Assembly (NCBI RefSeq): GCF_003172875.1
Contig: NZ_QGKM01000023.1
Coordinates: 62,001 to 126,000 of the forward strand
Length of the DNA stretch: 64,000 nt
Direction: 5' to 3'
Source of the DNA: Leucothrix pacifica
Lineage (GTDB): Bacteria; Pseudomonadota; Gammaproteobacteria; Thiotrichales; Thiotrichaceae
Below, piece by piece: positions 1-9,649 of the stretch. Position 1 is the first letter of the stretch; every line of letters starts with the position of its first letter. The translations under genes were made by a program, and so were the position numbers. The notes beneath the pieces are model-generated. The model saw only the letters and a list, made by a program, of their open reading frames with translations, was not told the DNA's origin and did no database searches.

Positions 1-1107
1 ACAGCAGGTCTTGATCTGCTCATCGTCTACGACCCCGCCAATATGAACTGGCTAACTGGTTACGACGCATGGTCCTTCTATACCCACCAATGCGTCGTCA
101 TCGGTAGCGACGATACACTGTTTTGGTATGGTCGTGGCATTGACCGCGTCGGCGCCGGATTAACCACTGACCTGCCTGACACCGACATCATTGCCTACCC
201 TGACCACTACGTGCAATCCCCCGATATTCACCCCATGGAATATCTCGCTGACATCCTCAAACAGAAACAACTTCACACTAAGCAAATCGGTATTGAGAAA
301 GACAATTACTACTTCTCAGCGCGCGCTGCAGAGTCTTTATATAACACCTTACCCGATGCGACTTTCAGCGATGCAACCGCACTGGTGAATTGGCAACGTG
401 CGGTTAAATCGTCTCAGGAGCTGTCGTACATGCGCACTGCCGGCAGCATTATTGGCAAGGTTTATGAGCATATTCTGGATGTGGTCACGCCTGACATGCG
501 CAAGAATGAATTAGCCGCTGAAATCTCTCACGCAGCCATTACCGGTACGCCGGATGCCTACGGAGATTACACCTCAATCGTGCCGTTAATTGGTTTGCGC
601 GAGGAAGCCGCTACCAGCCATATGACCTGGGATAATGAAGTGCTGGGTCATGATTCCGGTATGTTTATCGAGATCGCCGCGGCACATGCACGTTACCACT
701 GCCCCTGCTCGCGCACGTTGTATTTGGGCACACCGACACCGCAATACCGCGACGTAGAAAAAGTCATTAATGAATGCATCGAAGTCTCTTTGGAAAAATT
801 CAAGCCCGGTGTGACCTGCGGTGAAGTGGCCAGTACGTTTTTCAACACCTTAAAAAAACACGGCTATGAAAAAGAGAATCGCTGCGGTTATCCCATCGGT
901 CTCTCCTACCCACCGGATTGGGGTGAGCGGACGATGTCACTTCGCACCAGCGATACCACGGTTCTGGAAGAGAATATGACGCTGCACTTTATGCCTGCGC
1001 TATGGCTGGAAGGCTGGGGATTTGAAACGACCGAAAGTATTGTCGTCACCGAATCAGGTGGGGAATGTTTATCGCATGTGCCGCGAGAGTTATTGGTTAA
1101 AGATTAA
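1..1107 (+). CDS. doeA: Ectoine hydrolase DoeA (M24 family), 5' end outside window
   Basis: This enzyme opens the ectoine ring to N-acetyl-diaminobutyrate, the first step of ectoine use as carbon and nitrogen source in the cytoplasm. The reading frame is open from base 1 and the codons before the first in-window ATG (43) read as family sequence (DPANMNWLTGYDAWSFY), so the true start lies upstream and roughly 25-30 residues are missing. The creatinase-like N-domain is followed by a pita-bread M24 domain with the family signatures YPDHYVQSPDIHPM and GYPIGLSYPPDWGERTMSL. doeB begins 9 bases after the stop, as in other doeAB operons. Other M24 creatinase/prolidase-like enzymes are the alternative, but the neighbour makes DoeA likely. 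Confidence 0.85.
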   Translation, partial: TAGLDLLIVYDPANMNWLTGYDAWSFYTHQCVVIGSDDTLFWYGRGIDRVGAGLTTDLPDTDIIAYPDHYVQSPDIHPMEYLADILKQKQLHTKQIGIEKDNYYFSARAAESLYNTLPDATFSDATALVNWQRAVKSSQELSYMRTAGSIIGKVYEHILDVVTPDMRKNELAAEISHAAITGTPDAYGDYTSIVPLIGLREEAATSHMTWDNEVLGHDSGMFIEIAAAHARYHCPCSRTLYLGTPTPQYRDVEKVINECIEVSLEKFKPGVTCGEVASTFFNTLKKHGYEKENRCGYPIGLSYPPDWGERTMSLRTSDTTVLEENMTLHFMPALWLEGWGFETTESIVVTESGGECLSHVPRELLVKD

Positions 1108-1116
1108 GGAGCAGTT

Positions 1117-2113
1117 ATGAGCACTAACCCCATCTCAGCAACCATTGATTTTGATAAAGATGGTATTCAACACGGCTTTTTACGCCTGCCACACTCCACT
1201 AATGAATCGGCGTGGGGCTCGATTATGATTCCCATTACCCAATTTAAAAATGGCGACGGCCCGACAGCTTTGCTCAGTGGTGCGAATCATGGTGATGAGT
1301 ATGAGGGACCGATTGCACTGTATAGCTTTGCTGCGCGTGAGCGATTCGATGATCTTCAGGGGCGGGTAATTATTGTGCCAGCTATGAACTACCCAGCCTT
1401 TTGTGCCGGCACACGCGTCTCTCCGATTGATGGTTTGAATATGAATCGAATTTATCCCGGTCAAGCTAAAGGCACGGTGACGCCGGTGATTGCAGACTAC
1501 TTTTCTCAGACCTTACTACCGATGGCAGACTATGTGTTGGATATTCATTCCGGTGGTAAAACATTGGACTTTGTGCCGTTTGCTGCCTGCCATGTGCTGG
1601 AGGATAAAGCTAAGAAAGCCCGATGCATCGCAGCTATGAGAGCCTTTGGCGCACCTTATGAATTGAAAATGGTGGAGATCGATACAGCGGGTTTGTATGA
1701 CACGCAGGTGGAATCAATGGGCAAAGTATTCGTCACCACCGAGCTGGGGGGGTGGCGGTACAAGCTCACCGGAGACCATCGCTATTGCTAAGCGCGGGGT
1801 GAATAATTTTCTGATTCATGCGGGCATTTTACAGGGGGCACTGACACCCTCACCAACTGACGCGATCGGAATCGATATGACAGGCGATGACTGCTTTGTC
1901 TTCTCACAGCATAAGGGTGTATTAGAGCCATTAGTGAATTTAGGCGATCAGGTGAAGAAAGGACAACTGCTGGCACGGATTCATGAAATTGAACGCACCG
2001 CAGCACCAAGTCATGACTACCTAGCGCCGCGGGATGGCATGATAATTTCCCGACATTTTCCATCACGCATTCGAATGGGTGATTGTATTAATGTGCTGGC
2101 AGAGACAGTGTAA
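1117..2113 (+). pseudogene. doeB: N-acetyl-diaminobutyrate deacetylase DoeB, frameshifted
   Basis: DoeB removes the acetyl group from the DoeA product to give diaminobutyrate. The family is the zinc-dependent succinylglutamate desuccinylase/aspartoacylase group; the metal motif NHGDEYEG and the second ligand segment DIHSGGK are intact in the first part. The frame breaks at a run of seven G at 1746-1752. Reading six G joins ELGG to GGTSSPETIAIAKRGVNNF and continues to the stop at 2111-2113, which gives about 331 residues, the usual family length. As written, the first frame ends at 1791 and loses the C-terminal third. A one-base homopolymer error in the sequence is as likely as a true mutation. 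Confidence 0.8.
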
Positions 2114-2127
2114 GTTTGTGACGACTA

Positions 2128-3090
2128 TTACGTCGCAATATTCTCAGGTCGCCCTTCGGCAAAGGCGATGACATTGTCAAAAGCAATCCGGAAATACAAC
2201 TCATAACCGCCCTGCTCAACATAACCCAGATGAGGTGATGCCAATACATTGGGTAGGCTGATTAAAGGCTCCTTGTCCGGCCCTGCCGGTTCGTTTTCAT
2301 ACACATCGACCGCCGCAAAACCAGGTCTGCCAGCCTGCAAAGCGCTGTATAAAGCACCGGACTCAATTAATTCGGCGCGGCTGGTATTGACCAATAAGGC
2401 ATCTGTCTTCATTAGCGCCAGATCATCAGCTGTGACACAGCCTCGGGTAGCATCATTGAGTCGTAAGTGCAGCGACATCACATCGGATTGGGCAAAGAAA
2501 TCTTGTTTACTGGCCGCCACCTGAAACCCATCTGCCAATGCTTTTTCACGCGATGGTTCACGGCCCCACACCAATATTTCCATGCCAAATGCTTTACCGT
2601 ACTTTGCGATGCGTTGACCAATTTTTCCATAGCCCCAAATACCCAGCCTCAAACCATTCAGTGCACGGCCCAAACCTAATGTGCCGGACTGTTGCCATTG
2701 ACCTTGTTTAAAGTTTTCAGCATAAGGAACGATGTGGCGACTGCTGGCCATAATCAGCGCCCATGTTAATTCGGATGGTGCAACCGGCGAACCACGTCCT
2801 TCTGCAATCAAAACGCCGTGTTTGCTACACGTTGCCAGATCAATATGATTACTGATTTTTCCGGTTTGGCTGATCAGTTTCAAATCCGGCAGTTGCGCCA
2901 GCAATTCATCATCAATAATAGTGCGCTCACGAATGAGCACCAATGCTTCAAAGCCCTGTAGTCGCTCTACCAGCTCTGCCTTGGAGGCCGGTGGCGTTGT
3001 AAACACCGTCACGTCATGATCTGCCAATTGCTTAAAGCAGTCTAATGTCCGGACCACATCCTGATAATCATCCAATACCGCAATTTTCAT
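2128..3090 (-). CDS. D-2-hydroxyacid dehydrogenase family protein
   Basis: This is an NAD-dependent oxidoreductase of 320 residues that would interconvert a D-2-hydroxyacid and the 2-oxoacid. The Rossmann motif GIWGYGKIGQRIA is near residues 145-160. The catalytic arginine lies in NTSRAELIE and the catalytic histidine in SPHLGYVE. I chose the ATG at 3090 because AGGAG lies just before it; an upstream ATG at 3108 has no such site. The gene points the same way as the PrpF and TTT genes upstream and away from doeAB, with which it converges. The substrate cannot be told from sequence; a link to the tricarboxylate cluster is inference. Confidence 0.85.
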   Translation of the reverse strand: MKIAVLDDYQDVVRTLDCFKQLADHDVTVFTTPPASKAELVERLQGFEALVLIRERTIIDDELLAQLPDLKLISQTGKISNHIDLATCSKHGVLIAEGRGSPVAPSELTWALIMASSRHIVPYAENFKQGQWQQSGTLGLGRALNGLRLGIWGYGKIGQRIAKYGKAFGMEILVWGREPSREKALADGFQVAASKQDFFAQSDVMSLHLRLNDATRGCVTADDLALMKTDALLVNTSRAELIESGALYSALQAGRPGFAAVDVYENEPAGPDKEPLISLPNVLASPHLGYVEQGGYELYFRIAFDNVIAFAEGRPENIAT

Positions 3091-3166
3091 ACTGTCTCCT
3101 GAACTCATCTAAGGGTTTGTATCCGACTGTACCTTTCTAAATATTAACCGTTATAGGCTCAAGCGA

Positions 3167-4264
3167 CTACACCCAGACAGACGATGGAATCATAATATCG
3201 CCACGCATTAATAAGCGTGCCGTTCTGACGATGCCAGCGCTGACCAACTCAAACTGTCCACCCTCGATCTTATAATCCACCAATACATCCATCTGTCCCA
3301 TCGGATGTTCAATCACGATATGACCAGGGTTTTCAGGATTTAATCTCTCCAGACCAGCGGCAATCGTTCCGGGTGCCAGCACACAACTGGCAATACAAAT
3401 ACCACCGGTGACCGCCATCGATGGATGACAACTCCACGGCATAAAGTAACGAGCCGCAATGGTGCCTTCGGCATTAGGTGCTGACAACAAAGCCATTTTT
3501 GGTACGACTTTTTCCGTCACATCGCCTAAGCCCATGCGCTCACCCGCCTCGATGCGCATGACTTCCATCCGGTCTGTTACCTCGGTCATCTTATCAATAT
3601 CAGCAGCTGCTTCATGACCGCTTAACCCTAAATCCTGAGCACGCACCATCATCATTGGCACTGCGGCATCAATCAACGTGACATCGATATTATCAATCTG
3701 CTCCTGTGCCTTATCGGTAGGAAATAATGCACCGGTTTTAGAGCCAACCACCCCCATAAACTTCAGCAGAATCGGTGCGGCGGTTCCGGGCACACCATCA
3801 ATACGTGCATCACCGTCATACTGCACGCTAGGGATGGGCGCACCCGGTGTTTGCACAATCGCTTCAACCAAGGCACCGGTATTCACAGAACGTATTTTCA
3901 CCGCGGTGGTAGCAGCTTTCGGTTTGACTAAGCCCATGGTAATTGCAGCAGGCCCTACACCTGCCAACATATTGCCGCAGGTGGGTGAGAAATCGACACG
4001 TTGCTCCAGCACATTCACCTGAGCAAAGAAGTAATCGACATCAGCCCATTCATGATCCGAGGGAGAAATCATCACAACTTTAGTAGTGACTGCAGCCCCG
4101 CCACCGATACCGTCGATATTCAAGGCATGACCTGAGCCAACAGCGGCAATCAACACCTCCGCCAAACGATCCAGATCATCCGGTAAATGATTACGGTTAA
4201 AAAACGGCCCTTTAGACGTGCCGCCACGCATAAAAATACAAGGAATTGCAATTTGTTCAGCCAT
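3167..4264 (-). CDS. PrpF-family isomerase (4-oxalomesaconate tautomerase-like)
   Basis: This 365-residue protein belongs to the PrpF/GalD family, DapF-fold enzymes that shift double bonds or isomerise unsaturated tricarboxylates (methylaconitate, oxalomesaconate). The family N-terminus CIFMRGGTSKGPFF is present, with a cysteine in SPTCGNMLAGVGP near residue 100. The start at 4264 follows AGAGGGA at good spacing and lies two bases after the tctAB stop, so the two are co-transcribed. Pairing with a TTT importer suggests that the imported tricarboxylate is its substrate or gives rise to it. Which isomer it handles cannot be seen. Confidence 0.82.
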   Translation of the reverse strand: MAEQIAIPCIFMRGGTSKGPFFNRNHLPDDLDRLAEVLIAAVGSGHALNIDGIGGGAAVTTKVVMISPSDHEWADVDYFFAQVNVLEQRVDFSPTCGNMLAGVGPAAITMGLVKPKAATTAVKIRSVNTGALVEAIVQTPGAPIPSVQYDGDARIDGVPGTAAPILLKFMGVVGSKTGALFPTDKAQEQIDNIDVTLIDAAVPMMMVRAQDLGLSGHEAAADIDKMTEVTDRMEVMRIEAGERMGLGDVTEKVVPKMALLSAPNAEGTIAARYFMPWSCHPSMAVTGGICIASCVLAPGTIAAGLERLNPENPGHIVIEHPMGQMDVLVDYKIEGGQFELVSAGIVRTARLLMRGDIMIPSSVWV

Positions 4265-4266
4265 GC

Positions 4267-6285
4267 TTAAATCCCTCTTAATGGCCAAGGAAGCTCAACC
4301 AATTCCTGCAGTAACCCCGGTGGGAAGTCACGATTCAACATATAAGCCACAAAGATCAGGAAGCCGACACCACACACCGTCAGGATTGCAGTACGCATCC
4401 AGCTGGCACCTGCTTGTAATCTCAGGAAGCCAATAAAGAACAAAGTAATTGCAATGGCAAAGCCGAATAAAGCCGTCAGAACCAACAGCCCCAGGAACCA
4501 GGACAACATTTTCCATAAGCCATGTGGTGCATCCGCTTCTTCACCACCGACCTCAACATCGTAGAAAATACCACTCGTCGCATCTGCCCGGTTCATTTTT
4601 ATCAGCAGCAAGGCCATAGCAAACAAGGCAATACCAGCAATAGTCGCAGGGAAGACTTTATCGATCATCACATCCACCATTAGCGCATCAATAAATGACG
4701 CCAACAGGAAGCAGGTAATGAATAAGGCAAACCATACCGCTGGCTTTTTGTTCCACTTAAATGTGGTTTCGGGTGGGCGAATTGCTTTAGACTGACGCGC
4801 ACCCAGCCAGACTGAGACCACGGTAATCACCGCTAACGTGATAACGATCGGCGAGAAGATATAATCAAAACCAACCTCTGATGCCTGTCTGAATTTAGAG
4901 CCTGCAATCTGATAAGCCTGATAGGTATAGACCTCTGCCTGACTTGCCAATACGAAGCCGATCAGGAAGGCGGGACGTGGCCAGTCAAAACGGCGCATAA
5001 ATATACCGAGTAAACCGATACCCACCAACGCCACCAGATCCCATAATGTCTGTCGCGACTGGAACGCGGCGAAGGTGATCATCATAAATAAAAATGGCAC
5101 TAACAAGGGGAATCGAATGGTCGTCAGTCTGGCGATACCGCCTGACATAAACAAACACAAACCGGCACCAAAGACGTTAGCCAATGCTAGTGACCAAACC
5201 ACAGTATAGGTAATCGGCAAGTCATTAGTAACCATTTGCGGGCCAGCGTCGTAACCCAATAAAATCATGCCACCAATGAATACCGCCATCGAACCGGAAC
5301 CCGGAATACCAAACAATAAAGTCGGGACTAATCCACCCCCCTCTTTTGCATTGTTAGAACTTTCAGGGCCGACAACACCACGGATGTCACCTTTACCAAA
5401 CTGAGATTTATCTTTAGCCGTTTGCATGGTGTGACCGTAAGCGATCCAGTCTACTACCGAGCCACCCAGACCGGGGATCACCCCCACAATAACGCCGATG
5501 GTTGAACAGCGGATGGATAACCACCGGTTACGCCACCAATCCTTCATTCCATCGATCCAGCCCGCTCCCAGCTTTGCATCTTTTGAAATTGCGCGATCCT
5601 GACGCAATAAGGAAATAATTTCGGGTATTGCGAAGATACCCAGACCGATAATGACTAACTGAAACCCATCCATCAGGTACCAGTTTCCAAAATCCAAACG
5701 TGACGAACCTTGAGCCGGTGCCTCTCCGATAGTGCCAACCAGTACACCGACACAGGTCGCAATAATACCTTTAAGTAAGCTGCTACCAGCGAGTACACCC
5801 ACCATTGAGAAGCCTAACAAGGTCAACATCAGTAATTCAGGTAAACCGAACGCCAACACAATCGGGCGCGCGATGATCACAAAGAAGGTAAGCACTACGG
5901 CACCGAATAGCCCACCAAACAGCGATGAAGTGAAAGCCGCAGCCAATGCGCGGGCTGCCTGACCTTTCTTGGCCAGCGGGAAACCATCCAGAACCGTCGC
6001 TTGTGAAGCTGACGAACCCGGTATCCCCATCAACACGGATGCAAAGGTGTCAGACGTTGGAATTACCGCAACCAGACCTACCATCATGGCCAGCCCCGAT
6101 ACAGGCTCCATTCCGTAGATGAATGGCAATACCAGACTTAATCCGGCAATGCCCCCCAATCCGGGAAATACACCGACCGATAAGCCCAGTAAAACACCAA
6201 CGATTAACCAACCGATTTGTTCGAAGGTGAATATGAGCGCGAAGGCCTCTAGCAGTGCCGGAAGCGCTGTTCCAAAAATATCCAT
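4267..6285 (-). CDS. Fused TctA-TctB permease of a tripartite tricarboxylate transporter
   Basis: This is the membrane part of a secondary importer that takes substrate from a periplasmic TctC protein. Residues 1 to about 500 are TctA: many membrane segments, the FPGLGG motif near residue 40, and the repeat PGLGGSVVDWIAYGH near residue 280. The last roughly 150 residues hold four more hydrophobic segments and look like the small TctB subunit, normally a separate gene. AGGT lies before the start. The gene follows tctC on the same strand with about 80 bases between, and prpF follows two bases after its stop. Confidence 0.9.
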   Translation of the reverse strand: MDIFGTALPALLEAFALIFTFEQIGWLIVGVLLGLSVGVFPGLGGIAGLSLVLPFIYGMEPVSGLAMMVGLVAVIPTSDTFASVLMGIPGSSASQATVLDGFPLAKKGQAARALAAAFTSSLFGGLFGAVVLTFFVIIARPIVLAFGLPELLMLTLLGFSMVGVLAGSSLLKGIIATCVGVLVGTIGEAPAQGSSRLDFGNWYLMDGFQLVIIGLGIFAIPEIISLLRQDRAISKDAKLGAGWIDGMKDWWRNRWLSIRCSTIGVIVGVIPGLGGSVVDWIAYGHTMQTAKDKSQFGKGDIRGVVGPESSNNAKEGGGLVPTLLFGIPGSGSMAVFIGGMILLGYDAGPQMVTNDLPITYTVVWSLALANVFGAGLCLFMSGGIARLTTIRFPLLVPFLFMMITFAAFQSRQTLWDLVALVGIGLLGIFMRRFDWPRPAFLIGFVLASQAEVYTYQAYQIAGSKFRQASEVGFDYIFSPIVITLAVITVVSVWLGARQSKAIRPPETTFKWNKKPAVWFALFITCFLLASFIDALMVDVMIDKVFPATIAGIALFAMALLLIKMNRADATSGIFYDVEVGGEEADAPHGLWKMLSWFLGLLVLTALFGFAIAITLFFIGFLRLQAGASWMRTAILTVCGVGFLIFVAYMLNRDFPPGLLQELVELPWPLRGI

Positions 6286-6364
6286 GTGTTATTACCTGAA
6301 GAACAGAGAATAGAGTGCAGCGACCATGAAAGCCGCTGCGGGGTCTTACTAACGGAGGAACGTT

Positions 6365-7459
6365 TTACAGGTTGACACCGTAACGGTCTTTCAACCACTT
6401 TTTGATCCATGCCTTTGTATTAGGTGCAACTTCTGTACCCAGCTTCTTGAATGCATCCGCCTTAGCCCCGGTTGCCTGCTCGTAGACACCTAAGCGCTTT
6501 TTCGCTTTTTCCGGGAAGTCAGGCTGCGAGGTCACGGCCTTAAATGCATTTGAATAAGTATCAATGATTTCTTGATCAGTACCCTTCGGTAAGAACACCA
6601 TCTTTTGTGCCGGGAAGCCCGCTACAAAGAATGCTTTCCATGCATCCCACGCTTCACCAGAAGGCGCTTCACCTTTGACTTGCGTATAGACTTCTTTAAA
6701 CGTTGGGATGTCCGGGAAGGTTGGATCACGCACAATCTCACCATTGGCATCCAAGGCACCCCAGGTCATGATCGGAACGGCTTTGCCTTCTTTAACCAGA
6801 GGCATGACTTTTGATAAGAATGCACCGGAAGTCTGGTAGTCGATATTGGCTTCGCCACGCTCAAACATTAAACGACCGTCACCGCGACCTTTAATACCGA
6901 ATACCGGATCTACCTTCAGACCTAGCATTGTCCAAGCTAATAATGGAATTAAGTCCAGACGTGTTGCACCCTGTGAACCGAATACAAAGTTAGTATCCAT
7001 GATTGATTTTGGATCTTGCTTCCATTTTGCCGCCAGATCAGCTGGTAAATAAGCAACACCGCCGGTTGCAGACGCCAGAACCACGTTCCAGTCTGCATAG
7101 TCAAACTTCACACGCTTGTCGCCAAGCAGGTATGGGAATTGAGTAGAACCTGATGTACCTAAGATCGTCAGGCCATCATTTTTTGCACGAGATGCGAACC
7201 AGTTAGCCCCTTTGGTCGAACCCGCACCCGGCATATTCTTTACAACAACGTTTGGTTTTCCTGGCAGCTGCTCAGACAACAACGGCGCGTAGAAACGTGC
7301 CCATTTGTCAGAACCACCACCTTCTGAGAACGGAATTACCCAGTCCACGGTTTTACCCGCCATATTAACTTCCGCCATGGCGACAGAAGCGCTACCGAGT
7401 GCCATTGCACTCACTATTGCCTTTAGCAGGGTACGGCGAACAAAGTTTGGCTTTTGCAT
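6365..7459 (-). CDS. TctC-type periplasmic substrate-binding protein
   Basis: This is a Bug/TctC family receptor of 364 residues that binds a carboxylate in the periplasm and delivers it to the TctAB permease. A signal peptide is clear: basic RRTLLK, a hydrophobic stretch, then cleavage near SVAMAEV. The mature part has the family opening VDWVIPFSEGGGSDKWAR and VVKNMPGAGSTKGANWF. The start at 7459 is set by GGAGGAAATCAA directly upstream. It is divergent from the tctD regulator gene, with about 124 bases between, where regulator sites are expected. Confidence 0.9.
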   Translation of the reverse strand: MQKPNFVRRTLLKAIVSAMALGSASVAMAEVNMAGKTVDWVIPFSEGGGSDKWARFYAPLLSEQLPGKPNVVVKNMPGAGSTKGANWFASRAKNDGLTILGTSGSTQFPYLLGDKRVKFDYADWNVVLASATGGVAYLPADLAAKWKQDPKSIMDTNFVFGSQGATRLDLIPLLAWTMLGLKVDPVFGIKGRGDGRLMFERGEANIDYQTSGAFLSKVMPLVKEGKAVPIMTWGALDANGEIVRDPTFPDIPTFKEVYTQVKGEAPSGEAWDAWKAFFVAGFPAQKMVFLPKGTDQEIIDTYSNAFKAVTSQPDFPEKAKKRLGVYEQATGAKADAFKKLGTEVAPNTKAWIKKWLKDRYGVNL

Positions 7460-7583
7460 TTGATTTCCTCCAAGGAATGTAAACTTCTTTCTTGTTGAGC
7501 CATCAATCAAGTATTTGATTATCTGACTCATTGCATCCATGATACTGATTGAAGCTGTCAAAAAACTGTTGGGATCAATCAAT

Positions 7584-8267
7584 GTGAGAATTGTATTAGT
7601 AGAAGATAATGTGATGCTGTCGTCCGGCGTGCGCAAAGCATTGGAAGATGAAGGTCACTCCGTTGAGACATTCACAAACGGTGAAATCGCTGATCGTTAT
7701 CTTGCTTCCGAAGGGGCTGATCTGGCGATAATCGATATTAATTTACCGGGTAAAGATGGTATTAGCATTACTGAGGCGATTCGCAACCGGCATCAAGCCT
7801 TTCCCGTCATTATGCTCACCGCCTGTGGCGACACTCAGGACCGTGTTAATGGCTTGGATGCCGGTGCAGATGACTACTTAGTTAAACCGTTTGCAATGGC
7901 GGAATTAGAAGCAAGAGTCCGGGCACTTTCACGGCGCCGGGGAGATATTGCACACCAGGAAGAAAGTCTTGGATTACTGAATTTTCAACGCACTGCCAGA
8001 CGTCTGTTTAATACAGAAACTAAACAAGAGATCGACCTATCGCGTCGCGAACTGGTGCTGTTTGAAACACTACTCGACCGACAGGGACAGTTTGTATCTA
8101 AATCATTTCTGGCAGACACTTTGTACGGCGTTGGAGCTGATGTGGAAATGAATGCCATTGAGCTACAAGTTTCCAGACTCAGACGCCATTTAAAAGGTAC
8201 TCAAGCCGCTATTCGCACTGCGCGTGGAATCGGCTATATGCTGGATGAAGAGAAACACTCATTGTGA
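7584..8267 (+). CDS. Response regulator, OmpR/PhoB family, TctD-like
   Basis: A 227-residue two-component regulator. The receiver domain begins VRIVLVEDN; the phosphoacceptor is Asp51 in AIIDINLPG and the conserved lysine is in YLVKPF. A C-terminal winged helix runs from about residue 130 (LSRRELVLFETLL; IELQVSRLRRHLKG; IRTARGIGYML). The start is taken as GTG at 7584, because an upstream ATG at 7539 adds non-family residues; the ribosome site is weak. It overlaps the kinase gene by four bases (GTGA). Its place divergent from tctC points to control of the transporter in response to its substrate. Confidence 0.85.
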   Translation: MRIVLVEDNVMLSSGVRKALEDEGHSVETFTNGEIADRYLASEGADLAIIDINLPGKDGISITEAIRNRHQAFPVIMLTACGDTQDRVNGLDAGADDYLVKPFAMAELEARVRALSRRRGDIAHQEESLGLLNFQRTARRLFNTETKQEIDLSRRELVLFETLLDRQGQFVSKSFLADTLYGVGADVEMNAIELQVSRLRRHLKGTQAAIRTARGIGYMLDEEKHSL

Positions 8268-9649
8268 AACAAGTGACTTCATCATTACGTTCAAGGCTGC
8301 TCAAGGTTATTATCATTCCACTTGTGGTATTGGCTATCTTCTTATCAGCAGGACGTTATTATGAAGCACAGGAAACCGCAGAAACCATTTACGATAAAGC
8401 CCTTCTGTCCATTGCTCATGTGATCATCCGGGATGTCGTTTTAACCGAGGGTGACTTACTGGCAGAAAATTTATTGGAAACGCTGACTGAGGCACTCGGC
8501 GATCAGTTTTATTATCATGTTTCTGGTGAAAACGCCGGCATTGTAGCAGGCTACAGTAATCCTCCTTCGATGCCAGGTGAAGTAACCGCCCACAAAACCA
8601 AACCGCTATTTTATGACCAGACTTATCGTGATGAGCCCGTGCGAGTGGTGGTGTTTCGCGAGTTTATTTCCGCTACGCCGTTTGAGGGCTGGGTGAAGGT
8701 GACGGTCTGGCAATCCACCTTACAACGAGACAAACTGAAGCTACGTCTTGCCGGTCGTGCACTAGGTATTTTATCGTTACTCACTATCGCCGCTGCATTG
8801 GTTATCTGGTTCGGTATTAAGTACGGCTTAAAGCCTCTTGAAGACCTTGAAGAAGCAATTAACATTCGCTCTCCCGATGACATCAGTAATATACAACGGG
8901 CGGTCCCCACCGAAGTATCTAGTCTGGTCACTGCCATGAATAGGCTGTTCAGTAAACTACGTGATTCTTTTGCGGAGAAAGATGCCTTTATTGCCAATGC
9001 TGCGCATCAATTAAGAAACCCCATTGCAGGATTAATGAGTCAGGCAGAGGCGGCTGAAAAAACCCGTGACCCCGAAGAATTACATCGCCGCGTGACTGAT
9101 GTGGCTAAAGCAGCCAGACACACTACCCGGCTCACCCAGCAGCTATTATCGATGCAGCGAGCCAGTAACCCTAACGCACCAAGTGCATTGGTTGATTTTG
9201 ATGTTTCCAAAACACTCAGCAAAATAATGATTCAATTCGTGCAAAAAGCTTATGCGGAAGGTGTGAGCTGCTCACTTGAAGGGGCTGAGCATGCTGCCAT
9301 GATCAAAGGTAGTGAAGTGCTAATTGGAGAGGTCATTGAAAATTTACTGGATAATGCACTGAAGTACGGGAGCAACAGTGGAGATGAGATTCAGGTCAGA
9401 ATGACTCGACGGGAAAACCAGATCATAATAAAAATAAAAGACTCTGGTGAAGGCATCCCTGAGAACCTTAAACCAGTGTTGTTTGAGCGCTTTACCCGTG
9501 GAGTCGATGACAGCAGCAATGGCTGCGGCTTAGGTCTGGCGATCGCTAAATCAATTACCGAACACCATCAAGGTCAGTTGGATATCATCTCAGATGAAAC
9601 CGGAACCTGTGCAACGCTAATCTTGCCCGGCATCAACCCGCTCATATAA
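8264..9649 (+). CDS. Sensor histidine kinase, TctE-like
   Basis: This membrane kinase of 461 residues is the partner of the regulator just upstream (GTG start, four-base overlap). Membrane segments lie near residues 14-32 and 167-188 and flank a periplasmic sensor domain (TctE N-terminal type). They are followed by a HAMP-like linker, the H-box AAHQLRNPIAGL, the N-box NLLDNALKYG, and ATP-lid motifs DSGEGIP and GCGLGLAIAKS. The sensed signal is probably a tricarboxylate, from the gene context only. Its last 33 bases overlap the end of the convergent mscS gene. Confidence 0.87.
   Translation: MKQVTSSLRSRLLKVIIIPLVVLAIFLSAGRYYEAQETAETIYDKALLSIAHVIIRDVVLTEGDLLAENLLETLTEALGDQFYYHVSGENAGIVAGYSNPPSMPGEVTAHKTKPLFYDQTYRDEPVRVVVFREFISATPFEGWVKVTVWQSTLQRDKLKLRLAGRALGILSLLTIAAALVIWFGIKYGLKPLEDLEEAINIRSPDDISNIQRAVPTEVSSLVTAMNRLFSKLRDSFAEKDAFIANAAHQLRNPIAGLMSQAEAAEKTRDPEELHRRVTDVAKAARHTTRLTQQLLSMQRASNPNAPSALVDFDVSKTLSKIMIQFVQKAYAEGVSCSLEGAEHAAMIKGSEVLIGEVIENLLDNALKYGSNSGDEIQVRMTRRENQIIIKIKDSGEGIPENLKPVLFERFTRGVDDSSNGCGLGLAIAKSITEHHQGQLDIISDETGTCATLILPGINPLI

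Noticed and set aside
1746-1752. Programmed frameshift in doeB
   Set aside because: No DoeB relative known to me uses one, and there is no stimulatory element in view; mutation or sequencing error is simpler.
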